Shown in pieces: positions 1-6,676 of a stretch of DNA of 19,414 nucleotides. The notes under the pieces were generated by a model. It saw only the letters and a list, made by a program, of their open reading frames with translations, did no database searches and had not been told where the DNA came from. The stretch lies in contig JAYOFM010000074.1 of NCBI GenBank assembly GCA_038117225.1, positions 1 to 19,414 of the forward strand, read 5' to 3'. The translations under genes were made by a program, and so were the position numbers. This DNA comes from JAYOFM01 sp038117225 (GTDB taxonomy: Bacteria; Pseudomonadota; Alphaproteobacteria; Rhodospirillales; Casp-alpha2). Numbering within the stretch: the first letter of the stretch is position 1; each line of letters opens with the position of its first letter.

Positions 1-55
1 GAAAACCGGCAGGCCCGAAAGGGTCTCGTGGGTTCGAATCCCACCCCATCCGCCA
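1..55 (+). tRNA. tRNA-Ser, 3' part (anticodon NGA)
   Basis: The window opens inside the anticodon of a class II tRNA. The first bases GA followed by AAA and then CCGG fit anticodon positions 35-36 of a serine tRNA (NGA) and the 3' strand of the anticodon stem. A long variable arm (12-25) folds as GGCCC/GGGTC around a GAAA loop. The T arm is a perfect five-pair stem, GTGGG (28-32) with CCCAC (40-44), around TTCGAAT. The acceptor 3' strand is CCCATCC (45-51), the discriminator is G52, and CCA is encoded at 53-55. The 5' half lies outside the window, so the first anticodon base is unknown. Confidence 0.93.
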
Positions 56-58
56 AAC

Positions 59-292
59 TCAATCATCAGTGATATTCAACCATGGCACGGCGCCAAGGGC
101 GGCGGTTATCGTCGCCTCCGACGTATCGAAGCGGACATCACCGAAACCGGCGGCACCGCCCCAGCCGCGTGGATCCTCCGGGTCGCGGCGATATTCCTCA
201 TAACCGAATGAACCGTCGGGGCGCACGAAGATATCGACACAGCGGGTAGCATCGTCGTTGTTGACGGATCGCAGCACGCGCGTTTTGGTCAT
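59..292 (-). CDS. small conserved hypothetical protein (77 aa)
   Basis: A short protein whose stop lies only 3 bases from the end of the tRNA on the opposite strand. The start at 292 (MTKTRVLRS) is preferred because the sequence becomes protein-like there. The frame stays open upstream to 397, so an earlier start is possible, and no good Shine-Dalgarno decides between them. The core is acidic and aromatic, with the run RPDGSFGYEEYRRDPEDPRGW and a closing VPWL, and resembles small uncharacterised proteins I associate with Rhodospirillales. No signal peptide or membrane segment is visible. It is divergent from the PLP enzyme at 404. Function unknown. Confidence 0.6.
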   Translation of the reverse strand: MTKTRVLRSVNNDDATRCVDIFVRPDGSFGYEEYRRDPEDPRGWGGAAGFGDVRFDTSEATITAALGAVPWLNITDD

Positions 293-403
293 CTGTCGCC
301 AATACTTTCCCTGGCCGATCCCCGGCCTTTCAATGTTCATCATCGAGCGTAAGATGCGAAGCGCTCTGCTCCGCAACATCCTGCCCGCACGGAACACCCC
401 GCC

Positions 404-1552
404 ATGACCGATCGCGACAATCTATCGCCCGACAGCCTGTTGGCCCAGGTCTCCCATTATATCGACGAACAGACCGGCGCCGTCGTGCCGCCGCTGCAAA
501 TGTCGACGACCTATGCCCGCGATACGGCCTACGAACCGCTGGGTGATTATGTCTACTCCCGTTACGGCAATCCGACCTACGACCCGGTCGAGAAACTGAT
601 CGCCCGGCTTGAGGGCGGCGCCGAGGCCAAGGTGTTCGCCTCCGGCCTGGCCGCCGCCACGGCGGTGTTCGAAACACTATCATCCGGCGATCACGTGGTG
701 GCGCCGCGCGTCATGTATCACGGCCTGCAGGATTTTCTGCGGCGCATCGTCGAAAGGCGCGGTATCACGGTTGATTATGTCGATCCGCGGGACCTGGATG
801 CGGTCGCCGCCGCGATCCGCCCGGGCGAAACCAAGATTCTGTGGGTCGAACCAGCAGCCAATCCGACCTGGGATGTCATCGACATCGCCGCCTGCGCGAC
901 CATCGCCAAAACGGCGGGTGTCATGTTTGGTGTCGACGCCACGGTGGCGCCGCCGGTGACCATGCGGGCGTTGGAACTCGGCGCCGATATCGTTTTCCAT
1001 TCGACGACCAAATATCTGAACGGCCATTCAGATGTGCTGGGCGGTGTCCTGGTCACCAAGGCGGACGATGAGACGTGGGCCGACATCAAGGAAATTCGCG
1101 GGCGCCTTGGCGCCGTCATGGGTCCCTTCGAGGCCTGGCTGCTGCTGCGCGGCATGCGCACGTTGGCGCTGCGCTATGAACGACAATCAGACAATGCGTT
1201 GCGCATCGCCAGCCATTTCTTCGGCCATCCGAAAATCGACAGCGTCCTTTATCCTGGCCTGCCGTCGCACCCAGGCCACGATATCGCCGCGCGGCAGATG
1301 ACTGGCGGCTTTGGCGGCATGATGTCGATCTGTGTCAAGGGCGGCGCCGAGGAAGCACGGAAGATGGCGACATCGTGTGAACTGTTTGTCGTTGCCACGT
1401 CACTCGGCGGCGTCGAAAGCCTGATCGAACATCGAGCGACCGTCGAGGGCCCACACAGCCTGGTGCCAAAAAACCTGTTGCGGCTGTCCGTCGGCATTGA
1501 GAACGGCGGTGACTTGATCGCCGATCTGGAACAGGCCCTGGACCGGATTTAG
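404..1552 (+). CDS. Cys/Met metabolism PLP-dependent enzyme (cystathionine gamma-synthase/lyase family)
   Basis: A 382-residue fold type I PLP enzyme, full length for the family. The N-terminal YSRYGNPT motif (about 51-58) supplies the phosphate-contacting Tyr/Arg from the partner subunit. The cofactor-binding Asp is in GVDAT (D178), and the Schiff-base lysine is K203 in HSTTKYLNGHSD. The C-terminal TSLGGVESLIEH and LLRLSVGIE motifs are typical. Members catalyse beta- or gamma-elimination or replacement on cysteine, cystathionine, homocysteine or methionine derivatives in the cytoplasm. The usual VDNT is VDAT here, so the substrate cannot be assigned. The Shine-Dalgarno before the ATG is weak. 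The stop overlaps by four bases the stop of the convergent aconitase X small subunit. It may be cystathionine lyase, methionine gamma-lyase or O-acylhomoserine sulfhydrylase. Confidence 0.9.
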   Translation: MTDRDNLSPDSLLAQVSHYIDEQTGAVVPPLQMSTTYARDTAYEPLGDYVYSRYGNPTYDPVEKLIARLEGGAEAKVFASGLAAATAVFETLSSGDHVVAPRVMYHGLQDFLRRIVERRGITVDYVDPRDLDAVAAAIRPGETKILWVEPAANPTWDVIDIAACATIAKTAGVMFGVDATVAPPVTMRALELGADIVFHSTTKYLNGHSDVLGGVLVTKADDETWADIKEIRGRLGAVMGPFEAWLLLRGMRTLALRYERQSDNALRIASHFFGHPKIDSVLYPGLPSHPGHDIAARQMTGGFGGMMSICVKGGAEEARKMATSCELFVVATSLGGVESLIEHRATVEGPHSLVPKNLLRLSVGIENGGDLIADLEQALDRI

Positions 1553-1965
1553 CCTGCGCGCTCCACCGTTACGCCGCCCCCCGCCGACACCGTCACGCCA
1601 TCACCGTTGACGATACCGACAAGGTCGCATTCCAAGACCGGAATTGTCGGCCAGCCCATTTCCTCGGCGACGATGACACCGAGAGGCAGGATGGCATCCC
1701 GGCTGGCCAGCAGCAGTGCCCGTGGCGCCATGCCGGCGTGCAGTAATTCAAGCATGACGGCGCTTGAGGAACTGGAGCCGATCAACTCCGGCAGGCAGAG
1801 AACCCTACCGGCGATACACTGACCGCGCTCCGGATGAGCGGCCTGAACGATGAGGCCGGACGTAGGATTAACACCACCCCAGAAACTGATCGGCGCCGAT
1901 AGCACCATCGCCGGCCCGTCTGCGACGCCGTCGATCAAGGGATTGGCGACGATGCTCAGCGCCAT
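1549..1965 (-). CDS. aconitase X small (swivelling) subunit
   Basis: A 138-residue protein matching the DUF126 / aconitase X swivelling domain, the small partner of the following entry (1956-3215). Visible hallmarks are VLSAPISFWGGVNPTSG near the N-terminus and the serine run GSSSSS (63-68), which aligns with the substrate-binding serine loop of aconitase-type swivel domains. It ends with hydrophobic beta-strand segments (IPVLECDLVGI). The start ATG overlaps the 3' end of the large-subunit gene by 10 bases, implying translational coupling and a heterodimer. In characterised bacteria the split aconitase X is a cis-3-hydroxy-L-proline dehydratase giving delta1-pyrroline-2-carboxylate. The neighbouring hydroxyproline genes support that here. 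Related archaeal enzymes act on mevalonate 5-phosphate, which fits this context less well. Confidence 0.88.
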   Translation of the reverse strand: MALSIVANPLIDGVADGPAMVLSAPISFWGGVNPTSGLIVQAAHPERGQCIAGRVLCLPELIGSSSSSAVMLELLHAGMAPRALLLASRDAILPLGVIVAEEMGWPTIPVLECDLVGIVNGDGVTVSAGGGVTVERAG

Positions 1966-3215
1966 CGGCTGTCATCCCGAACGACCCGGCCGGCAGCGGC
2001 CGAGGCGACACAGTCGGCAAGGCCGCCGAACACCGTCGCGTAGCCAGTGTTGCCTTCACCGTAATGCGCGAACTTGGCCGAATTGGTCATCATGACACCG
2101 GCTTGCTGCTTGAGGATCGGTGTCACCACGACGCAGGTATCGACCACGAAGGTCACACCCCTGCCCCGCAGAATTTCCGCCACTCCCTCGTCCTCCAAGC
2201 GTCCCAGCGTTTCGCGGTTGGTGCATACGTACACCGGCACGGCAAAGATCATGCCGGCCGACGCCGTCTCCAGCGCCTTCGCCTCCGCATGGGAAAAATG
2301 CGGACTGCCGAACGCCAGACAATCGAGTTGAGCAGAACCGGACGCCGTGTCCAGCGCATCCCGCGCCGCGCGTATCATTTCCGCCGTGACAACGATCGTT
2401 TCCACCGGCTCAGTATCACCGAGCGCCGTCACCAGATCCGGCGCTTCCGGGGTTACGCCGACGACGTGAAATAAGCCGACGGCGCCTGTCGATGCGGCAC
2501 CTGCACCCAGCGCCTTCAAATCGTCTTCGCCGACATCCGCCGGCACGCCGACAATGGCCGCGACGGTCGCGCCAACGGCACGACCGAGCCAGGCGCCGAG
2601 CACCGGATAGAACGCATCGGTTCGCCGTAAGGCTTCCGACAATCCCGACACATCGACCACCACGCGGGCGCACCTGTTGTCCGCCACATGTAAGCCCGAC
2701 AATGGCGCCCGCCCAACGATGGCAAGGCAGATATCGAGAAAATCACCGTACCGATTGGTGCGCGCGCCAAGCACCGAATTGGCGAATGCCACGGCATTGC
2801 TCTCGCCCCACGCCACCTGTTCGCCCAGGGCGGGACGGTGACCGACCTGATACGGCGCACAGGTCCAGGTCGGCAGGCAGCCCATGGCCGTGTGCGCGTC
2901 CATCAGCCGCCGCGCCATGGCCCGGCGGGCGGCATTGCCGCCAATCAATTCCGGGTGGACCAGATCCAAGGCACCGACGTTCAACGACGCCGGTACCGAA
3001 ACCCGCGCGCCCTGTTCCGCCAATCGCTCACAGAACAGGACGCCGCTGTCGCCGTGATAGAGGCAGCCGTCGATATGACTATGGCTGATCGGCACCAGTT
3101 CCGACGCGCCCATCAGGTCCGCCGCCTTGACGGCGATGCGCATGGCCATGGCGCGGCCGGGCTGGCTCTGGTCGGAGAGCCATCCGCGTTCGGTATCGGT
3201 GAGATGCAGTACCAA
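1956..3215 (-). CDS. aconitase X catalytic subunit, probable cis-3-hydroxy-L-proline dehydratase
   Basis: A 419-residue protein of the aconitase X (DUF521) catalytic family. Visible motifs are ISHSHIDGCLYHGDSG (43-58), MGCLPTWTCAPYQ (111-123, with candidate Fe-S cysteines C113 and C119), WGESNAVAFANSVLGARTNR (136-155), and near the C-terminus VDTCVVV followed by MTNSAKFAHYGEG. The cysteine set fits an Fe-S or metal-dependent dehydratase. Together with the small subunit it should dehydrate cis-3-hydroxy-L-proline to delta1-pyrroline-2-carboxylate, which a reductase turns into proline. The start is taken as TTG at 3215, nine bases after the stop of the racemase gene. No ATG lies nearby and the conserved N-terminal helix starts immediately (LHLTDTERGWL), but the initiation codon is uncertain. 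Operonic on both sides. Confidence 0.88.
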   Translation of the reverse strand: MVLHLTDTERGWLSDQSQPGRAMAMRIAVKAADLMGASELVPISHSHIDGCLYHGDSGVLFCERLAEQGARVSVPASLNVGALDLVHPELIGGNAARRAMARRLMDAHTAMGCLPTWTCAPYQVGHRPALGEQVAWGESNAVAFANSVLGARTNRYGDFLDICLAIVGRAPLSGLHVADNRCARVVVDVSGLSEALRRTDAFYPVLGAWLGRAVGATVAAIVGVPADVGEDDLKALGAGAASTGAVGLFHVVGVTPEAPDLVTALGDTEPVETIVVTAEMIRAARDALDTASGSAQLDCLAFGSPHFSHAEAKALETASAGMIFAVPVYVCTNRETLGRLEDEGVAEILRGRGVTFVVDTCVVVTPILKQQAGVMMTNSAKFAHYGEGNTGYATVFGGLADCVASAAAGRVVRDDSRWR

Positions 3216-3224
3216 CGGCTGGTC

Positions 3225-4226
3225 TCAGATGACCTGGAAGCCGTGGCGGAACGGATCGCGGTCGTCGATGAAGATTGTGTTCAGGCCGGTGACGCGTGCC
3301 CATCCCTCGACCGAGGGGATAATCGCGTCCTTGTTGCCGACTCGGGCCGTTGCCTCGACGCGGCCGGTAAACAGGCTGCCGATGATGCTTTCGTGGACGA
3401 AGCTGTCGCCAACGCCAAGTTGCCCCTTGGCGAAACGCTGCGCCAGCCGCGCCGAGGTGCCGGTACCGCAGGGCGAACGGTCGATAGCCTTGTCCCCGTA
3501 AAACACCGCGTTGCGCCCGTCCGCTCCCGGCTTGGTCGCGGCACCGGTCCACATGACATGTGACAACCCCTGAATAGCTGGCTCCTCCGGATGCACGAAA
3601 TCGTACTTTTCGTTCATTAGCCGCCGCACGATCGGGCTGAGACGCTGGATGTCGCCCGGCGTAAGATCGGCCATGTCGCGGAAATTCTCCTGCGCTTCGA
3701 TGATCGCATAGAAGTTGCCGCCGTAGGCGACATCCATGGTCAGACGCCCAAGGCCCGGCACGTCAACATCGAGATTAGTTTCGTACAGGAAAGCCGGCAC
3801 GTTGGTCAGCCGCACGCTGGCCACGTGATCGCCCTCCATGGTGTAACGCGCCTCGACCAGACCGGCCGGCGTATCCAGAATCAGGACGCCGGGCGAACGC
3901 GGCGTCACCAATCCGCGTTCAATGGCGACGGTAACCGTGCCAATGGTGCCGTGGCCGCACATGGGTAGGCAGCCCGACACCTCGATGAACAGTACCGCTA
4001 CATCGCAATCGTCGCGCGTCGACGGATAGAGGATCGCCCCGGACATCACATCGTGGCCGCGGGGCTCGAACATCAAACCGGTGCGTACCCAGTCAAACGC
4101 GTCAAGGAAATGCCGCCGCCGCTCGATCATATCGGCGCCGACCAGCTCCGGCCCGCCCTCGGCGACGACGCGGACCGGGTTGCCGCAGGTGTGGGCGTCG
4201 ATGCAGTGGAAGGTTTGGCGATCCAT
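3225..4226 (-). CDS. proline racemase family, probable 4-hydroxyproline 2-epimerase (Cys/Cys type)
   Basis: A 333-residue protein, normal length for the proline racemase superfamily. The two catalytic positions are both cysteine: C90 in LPMCGHGTIG and C253 in DRSPCGTGTSAR, the arrangement of racemases and epimerases rather than of trans-3-hydroxyproline dehydratases, which carry Thr at the second site. The N-terminus CIDAHTCGNPVRVV is typical of hydroxyproline epimerases. Predicted reaction: trans-4-hydroxy-L-proline to cis-4-hydroxy-D-proline, by deprotonation at C2 from one face and reprotonation from the other. The ATG is preceded by GAGGG about 7 bases upstream. Upstream lies the tail of an FAD dehydrogenase gene (10-base gap) and downstream the aconitase X genes. 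Proline racemase activity cannot be excluded. Confidence 0.9.
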   Translation of the reverse strand: MDRQTFHCIDAHTCGNPVRVVAEGGPELVGADMIERRRHFLDAFDWVRTGLMFEPRGHDVMSGAILYPSTRDDCDVAVLFIEVSGCLPMCGHGTIGTVTVAIERGLVTPRSPGVLILDTPAGLVEARYTMEGDHVASVRLTNVPAFLYETNLDVDVPGLGRLTMDVAYGGNFYAIIEAQENFRDMADLTPGDIQRLSPIVRRLMNEKYDFVHPEEPAIQGLSHVMWTGAATKPGADGRNAVFYGDKAIDRSPCGTGTSARLAQRFAKGQLGVGDSFVHESIIGSLFTGRVEATARVGNKDAIIPSVEGWARVTGLNTIFIDDRDPFRHGFQVI

Positions 4227-4236
4227 GCGCGTTCCC

Positions 4237-4302
4237 TCAAGCGAACCGTTCGACCCGGTAGGGGACCATGTCCAGGCCCGGGTCTCGCCCCTCGATCAGG
4301 GC
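4237..4302 (-). CDS. 3' end of a second FAD-dependent D-amino-acid dehydrogenase, cut by the N gap
   Basis: Reading away from the N gap, 21 codons and a TGA encode a tail with GRDPGLDMVPYRVERFA. It aligns with the end of the complete FAD dehydrogenase at 4402-5664 (GRDPGLDMTPFRVQRF) but differs at several residues, carries one extra residue, and differs at many synonymous positions. It is therefore a diverged paralogue, not a copy of the same locus. The rest of the gene is missing. It sits 10 bases before the racemase gene at 4226, the same dehydrogenase-then-racemase order seen at 4402/4384, which suggests a tandem duplication of the pair. Confidence 0.8.
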   Translation of the reverse strand, partial: ALIEGRDPGLDMVPYRVERFA

Positions 4303-4312
4303 NNNNNNNNNN
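4303..4312. other. assembly gap (10 N)
   Basis: Ten Ns, probably a placeholder for a gap of unknown length. The flanks belong to different genes: the tail of a second FAD dehydrogenase on the left, and on the right a 49-base segment identical in reverse complement to part of the deaminase gene. If the tandem-duplication reading is right, roughly 2.2 kb (the rest of one racemase and one dehydrogenase gene) is missing here. Confidence 0.95.
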
Positions 4313-4361
4313 ATGATCAACGTCTGCGGTGATCGCTTCACCATCTTCTGCGGCGTCGATG
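4313..4361. repeat. 49-bp segment repeated inverted at 5984-6032 (probable chimeric contig end)
   Basis: This stretch is the exact reverse complement of 5984-6032, which lies inside the DapA-family deaminase gene (around MINVCGDRFTIFCGVD). It joins the racemase start fragment through a shared ten-base word, CATCGACGCC, present both in the racemase N-terminus (His-Cys-Ile-Asp-Ala) and in the antisense of the deaminase. A short shared word next to a scaffold gap is what a misjoined contig end looks like. A real 49-bp inverted duplication is possible but less likely. Confidence 0.85.
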
Positions 4362-4384
4362 CAGTGGAAGGTATGACTGACCAT
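4352..4384 (-). CDS. 5' end fragment of a second proline-racemase-family gene
   Basis: From an ATG at 4384 the minus strand encodes MVSHTFHCIDA, matching the first eleven residues of the complete racemase at 4226 (MDRQTFHCIDA) but with a different leader. It begins 17 bases after the stop of the FAD dehydrogenase, as expected for a co-transcribed gene. After Ala-11 the sequence switches to antisense deaminase sequence and then the N gap, so the rest of the gene is not represented. The fragment is too short to say whether the enzyme is of Cys/Cys, Ser/Cys or Cys/Thr type. Confidence 0.7.
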
Positions 4385-4401
4385 GGTTGTCGATCGCTCG
4401 T

Positions 4402-5664
4402 CTAAAACCGTTGGACGCGAAAGGGCGTCATGTCGAGGCCTGGATCACGGCCTTCCAGCAACGCGGCAATGATACGCCCCGTCGCGGCGCCGCCGGTCAG
4501 ACCCAAGTGGCCGTGTCCAAAAGCATAATACACGTTGTCGAGACGGGACGCGCGGCTGATCACCGGCAGGCCATCCGGAGTCGATGGCCGGTTGCCCATC
4601 CAGCGCGTGCCACCCTCGGTATTGAGGGTCGGCAGGTAGCGTTTCGCCAGCTTTATGAAGGCGTCGCAACGATCATAATTTGGCGGCGCGGCAAGCCCGG
4701 CAAATTCAACGGCGCCACCGATACGGAGTCCGATCGACATCGGCGAGATAACGAAATGGTCATCGGCGAAATCGACGAAGATTTTCATCTCGACACCGGC
4801 GTTTGGCAGCGTCGTGTTGTAGCCCCGCTCACTTTCCAACGGTACCGGATCACCGAGGCGGCGGGTCAAGCGGGACGACCATGCGCCGGCGGCAATGACG
4901 GCATGATCGCAGGCGATGCGTTCGCCGCGACTGGTGGCGACGGCGTTGACGTGACTATCTGTTTCCTCAAGGCGCTCGACGTTGGCCCGCGCAAAGCGCA
5001 CACCGCGTGCCTTCAGGTGATCGGCAAGCCCTGACAGCAACGCGCGCGGATCAAGAAAATGCTGCCAGTCCGGAAGGTGGTACGCGCAGTGCGCGGCTGG
5101 GCCAAGCGCGGGTTCGATGTCCTCTATGTCTCCGCGATTGATGGCTTCGAACCGGGTGCCGAAGGAGCGCCGGACGTCCCAATCCGCCGCGGTGGCGGCC
5201 CGGGATTCCTCCGAGCGGTAAACCCACAGCGCGCCTTGCCGCACCAGCAGATGCTCCATCCCGGTCTCCGACAGCAGGGTCGCGTAATCCGCTTCCGCCG
5301 TGCCCAGCAGACGCGCCGTCGCTTCCGCCGTGGCGCGGATGCGCGGTGGCGTGCCGGCGGCGAGAAAGCGCAGCATCCATGGCGCCAGCCGCGGCAGGTA
5401 ACGCATACGAATATGCAACGGACCCAGCGGATCGAGTAGCCAGCCCGGTACCTTGGCCCACACGCCGGGCCCGGTAATCGGCAGGATATCTGCGACGGCC
5501 AGAGCGCCGGCACTTCCGCAGGCCGTGGTGTCGTCCACCGGCGACGCATGCACCACCGTCACCCCCAGGCCGGCGCGCTTGAGCCAGAATGCGCTGCACA
5601 GCCCGACGATGCCGCCGCCGACGACGGCGACGTGCGGGACGTTTCCGCCGCCGGGTGCCGTCAA
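4402..5664 (-). CDS. FAD-dependent D-amino-acid dehydrogenase, probable D-hydroxyproline dehydrogenase
   Basis: A 420-residue flavoprotein of the DadA/DAO family. The dinucleotide-binding motif VVGGGIVGLCSA lies at about 14-25, and the C-terminal FAD region contains GNRPSTPDGLPVI and FGHGHLGLTGG. A substrate-domain segment reads HFVISPMSIGLRIGGAVEFAGL. Expected role: oxidation of cis-4-hydroxy-D-proline to delta1-pyrroline-4-hydroxy-2-carboxylate, the step after the epimerase, with electrons passed to the respiratory chain. The start is taken as a TTG at 5664 overlapping the deaminase stop (TTGA); no ATG is available before the FAD motif. It is a single-chain type rather than the multi-subunit D-hydroxyproline dehydrogenase. 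D-proline or another D-amino acid is an alternative substrate. Confidence 0.87.
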   Translation of the reverse strand: MTAPGGGNVPHVAVVGGGIVGLCSAFWLKRAGLGVTVVHASPVDDTTACGSAGALAVADILPITGPGVWAKVPGWLLDPLGPLHIRMRYLPRLAPWMLRFLAAGTPPRIRATAEATARLLGTAEADYATLLSETGMEHLLVRQGALWVYRSEESRAATAADWDVRRSFGTRFEAINRGDIEDIEPALGPAAHCAYHLPDWQHFLDPRALLSGLADHLKARGVRFARANVERLEETDSHVNAVATSRGERIACDHAVIAAGAWSSRLTRRLGDPVPLESERGYNTTLPNAGVEMKIFVDFADDHFVISPMSIGLRIGGAVEFAGLAAPPNYDRCDAFIKLAKRYLPTLNTEGGTRWMGNRPSTPDGLPVISRASRLDNVYYAFGHGHLGLTGGAATGRIIAALLEGRDPGLDMTPFRVQRF

Positions 5665-6557
5665 AGGTTAGGCCGGGTGGCGATGGCTTGATTGACCACG
5701 GCCTCGACCATGGTGCGTTCGTCGCCTTCCAGGATCATGCGCGGCGGACGCACCCATTCCGCGCCCTCGTCCGTCATCTGGTTGGCCAGCTTGATCATCT
5801 GCACCAACTTGACGTCCACATCCAGGTGCAGCAGTGGCATGAACCAACGATAGAGTTTCACCGCTTCATCGACCTTTCCGGCCTTGGCGAGATTGTAGAG
5901 CGCGACGCTTTCGCGGGGGAATGTGTTGACGAGGCCCGACACCCAGCCTTCGGCGCCGAACAAGAGATTTTCCAGGACCAGATCATCGACGCCGCAGAAG
6001 ATGGTGAAGCGATCACCGCAGACGTTGATCATGTCGGTGATGCGCCGACTGTCATGGGCGCTGTCCTTGACCGCGACAATGTTGTCGCAATCGGCGAGGA
6101 CATTGAACGATCGCGGGCTGAGATCGAGCTTATAGGCAATCGGGTTGTTGTAGATCATGATTGGCAGATCGGTGGCCGCCGCCACACCACGAAAATGAGC
6201 AATGCCTTCGGCCTGATCCTGCTGATAAACCATGGTCGGCAGCACCATCAGACCGCCGCAACCCGCGCGTTCGGCGCGGCGCACGTGTTCGATGGCGAAT
6301 TCGGTGGTGTACTCGGCAACGCCAGAAAGCACCGGCACCTTGCCTTCGACCGCTTCGACGGTGGCCGCCAGTACCGCCTCTTTCTCTTCCGGACGCAGCG
6401 ACGCGTTTTCGCCCAGGGTGCCCAGCATGACCATGCCGGTGACCCCGGCGTCCAGGCACGAGCGCACATGCCGCTGCGTCGCCTTCAGATCGAGACTTCC
6501 GTCCTGACGGAATTCCGTCATCAGTGCCGGAAAGACACCGTTCCAGTCGACTTGCAT
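5661..6557 (-). CDS. DapA-family aldolase/deaminase, probable pyrroline-4-hydroxy-2-carboxylate deaminase
   Basis: A 298-residue TIM-barrel protein of the dihydrodipicolinate synthase family, normal length. The catalytic features are the GTLGE loop (46-50, GTTGE in DapA), Y136 in MIYNNP and the Schiff-base K164 in VAVKDSAHD. In this context the expected reaction is deamination of delta1-pyrroline-4-hydroxy-2-carboxylate to alpha-ketoglutarate semialdehyde, the step after the FAD dehydrogenase. The start at 6557 is chosen because GGAG sits 9 bases upstream and the family N-terminus (WNGVFPALMTEF) follows at once. It is the first gene of the minus-strand operon and overlaps the next start. True DapA or another aldolase role is less likely given the neighbours. 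Confidence 0.9.
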   Translation of the reverse strand: MQVDWNGVFPALMTEFRQDGSLDLKATQRHVRSCLDAGVTGMVMLGTLGENASLRPEEKEAVLAATVEAVEGKVPVLSGVAEYTTEFAIEHVRRAERAGCGGLMVLPTMVYQQDQAEGIAHFRGVAAATDLPIMIYNNPIAYKLDLSPRSFNVLADCDNIVAVKDSAHDSRRITDMINVCGDRFTIFCGVDDLVLENLLFGAEGWVSGLVNTFPRESVALYNLAKAGKVDEAVKLYRWFMPLLHLDVDVKLVQMIKLANQMTDEGAEWVRPPRMILEGDERTMVEAVVNQAIATRPNL

Positions 6558-6592
6558 GGCATTGCTCCGTTCCCAAAAAAGGTCAGACGCAA

Positions 6593-6621
6593 AGTACACC
6601 TCTTTCATATCCGATGAGCAA
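6593..6621 (-). promoter_or_regulatory. candidate promoter for the hydroxyproline operon
   Basis: In the 119-base divergent spacer the minus strand carries TTGCTC (6616-6621), a 17-base spacer and TGTACT (6593-6598), about 35 bases upstream of the deaminase ATG. The spacing is ideal, but the hexamers are imperfect matches to the housekeeping consensus. Confidence 0.3.
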
Positions 6622-6676
6622 CTTGAAACAACGCCATTCCCCGGTCCAGGATGCGACCGCAAGGAAGGATACGGAA

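Noticed and set aside
1..55. tRNA-Ser 3' end as an integration site of a mobile element
   Set aside because: No integrase and no repeat of the tRNA 3' end was noticed further along the window.
2838..3563. Plus-strand open frame of 241 codons
   Set aside because: Antisense to aconitase X large subunit and the epimerase; no recognisable motif.
4053..4384. Open frames running through the N gap
   Set aside because: They join unrelated genes across Ns and are products of the gap and the chimeric join.
5589..6617. Long plus-strand open frame of 342 codons
   Set aside because: It is antisense to the deaminase and to the start of the FAD dehydrogenase, both of which have clear family motifs. GC-rich codon bias opens the opposite frame.
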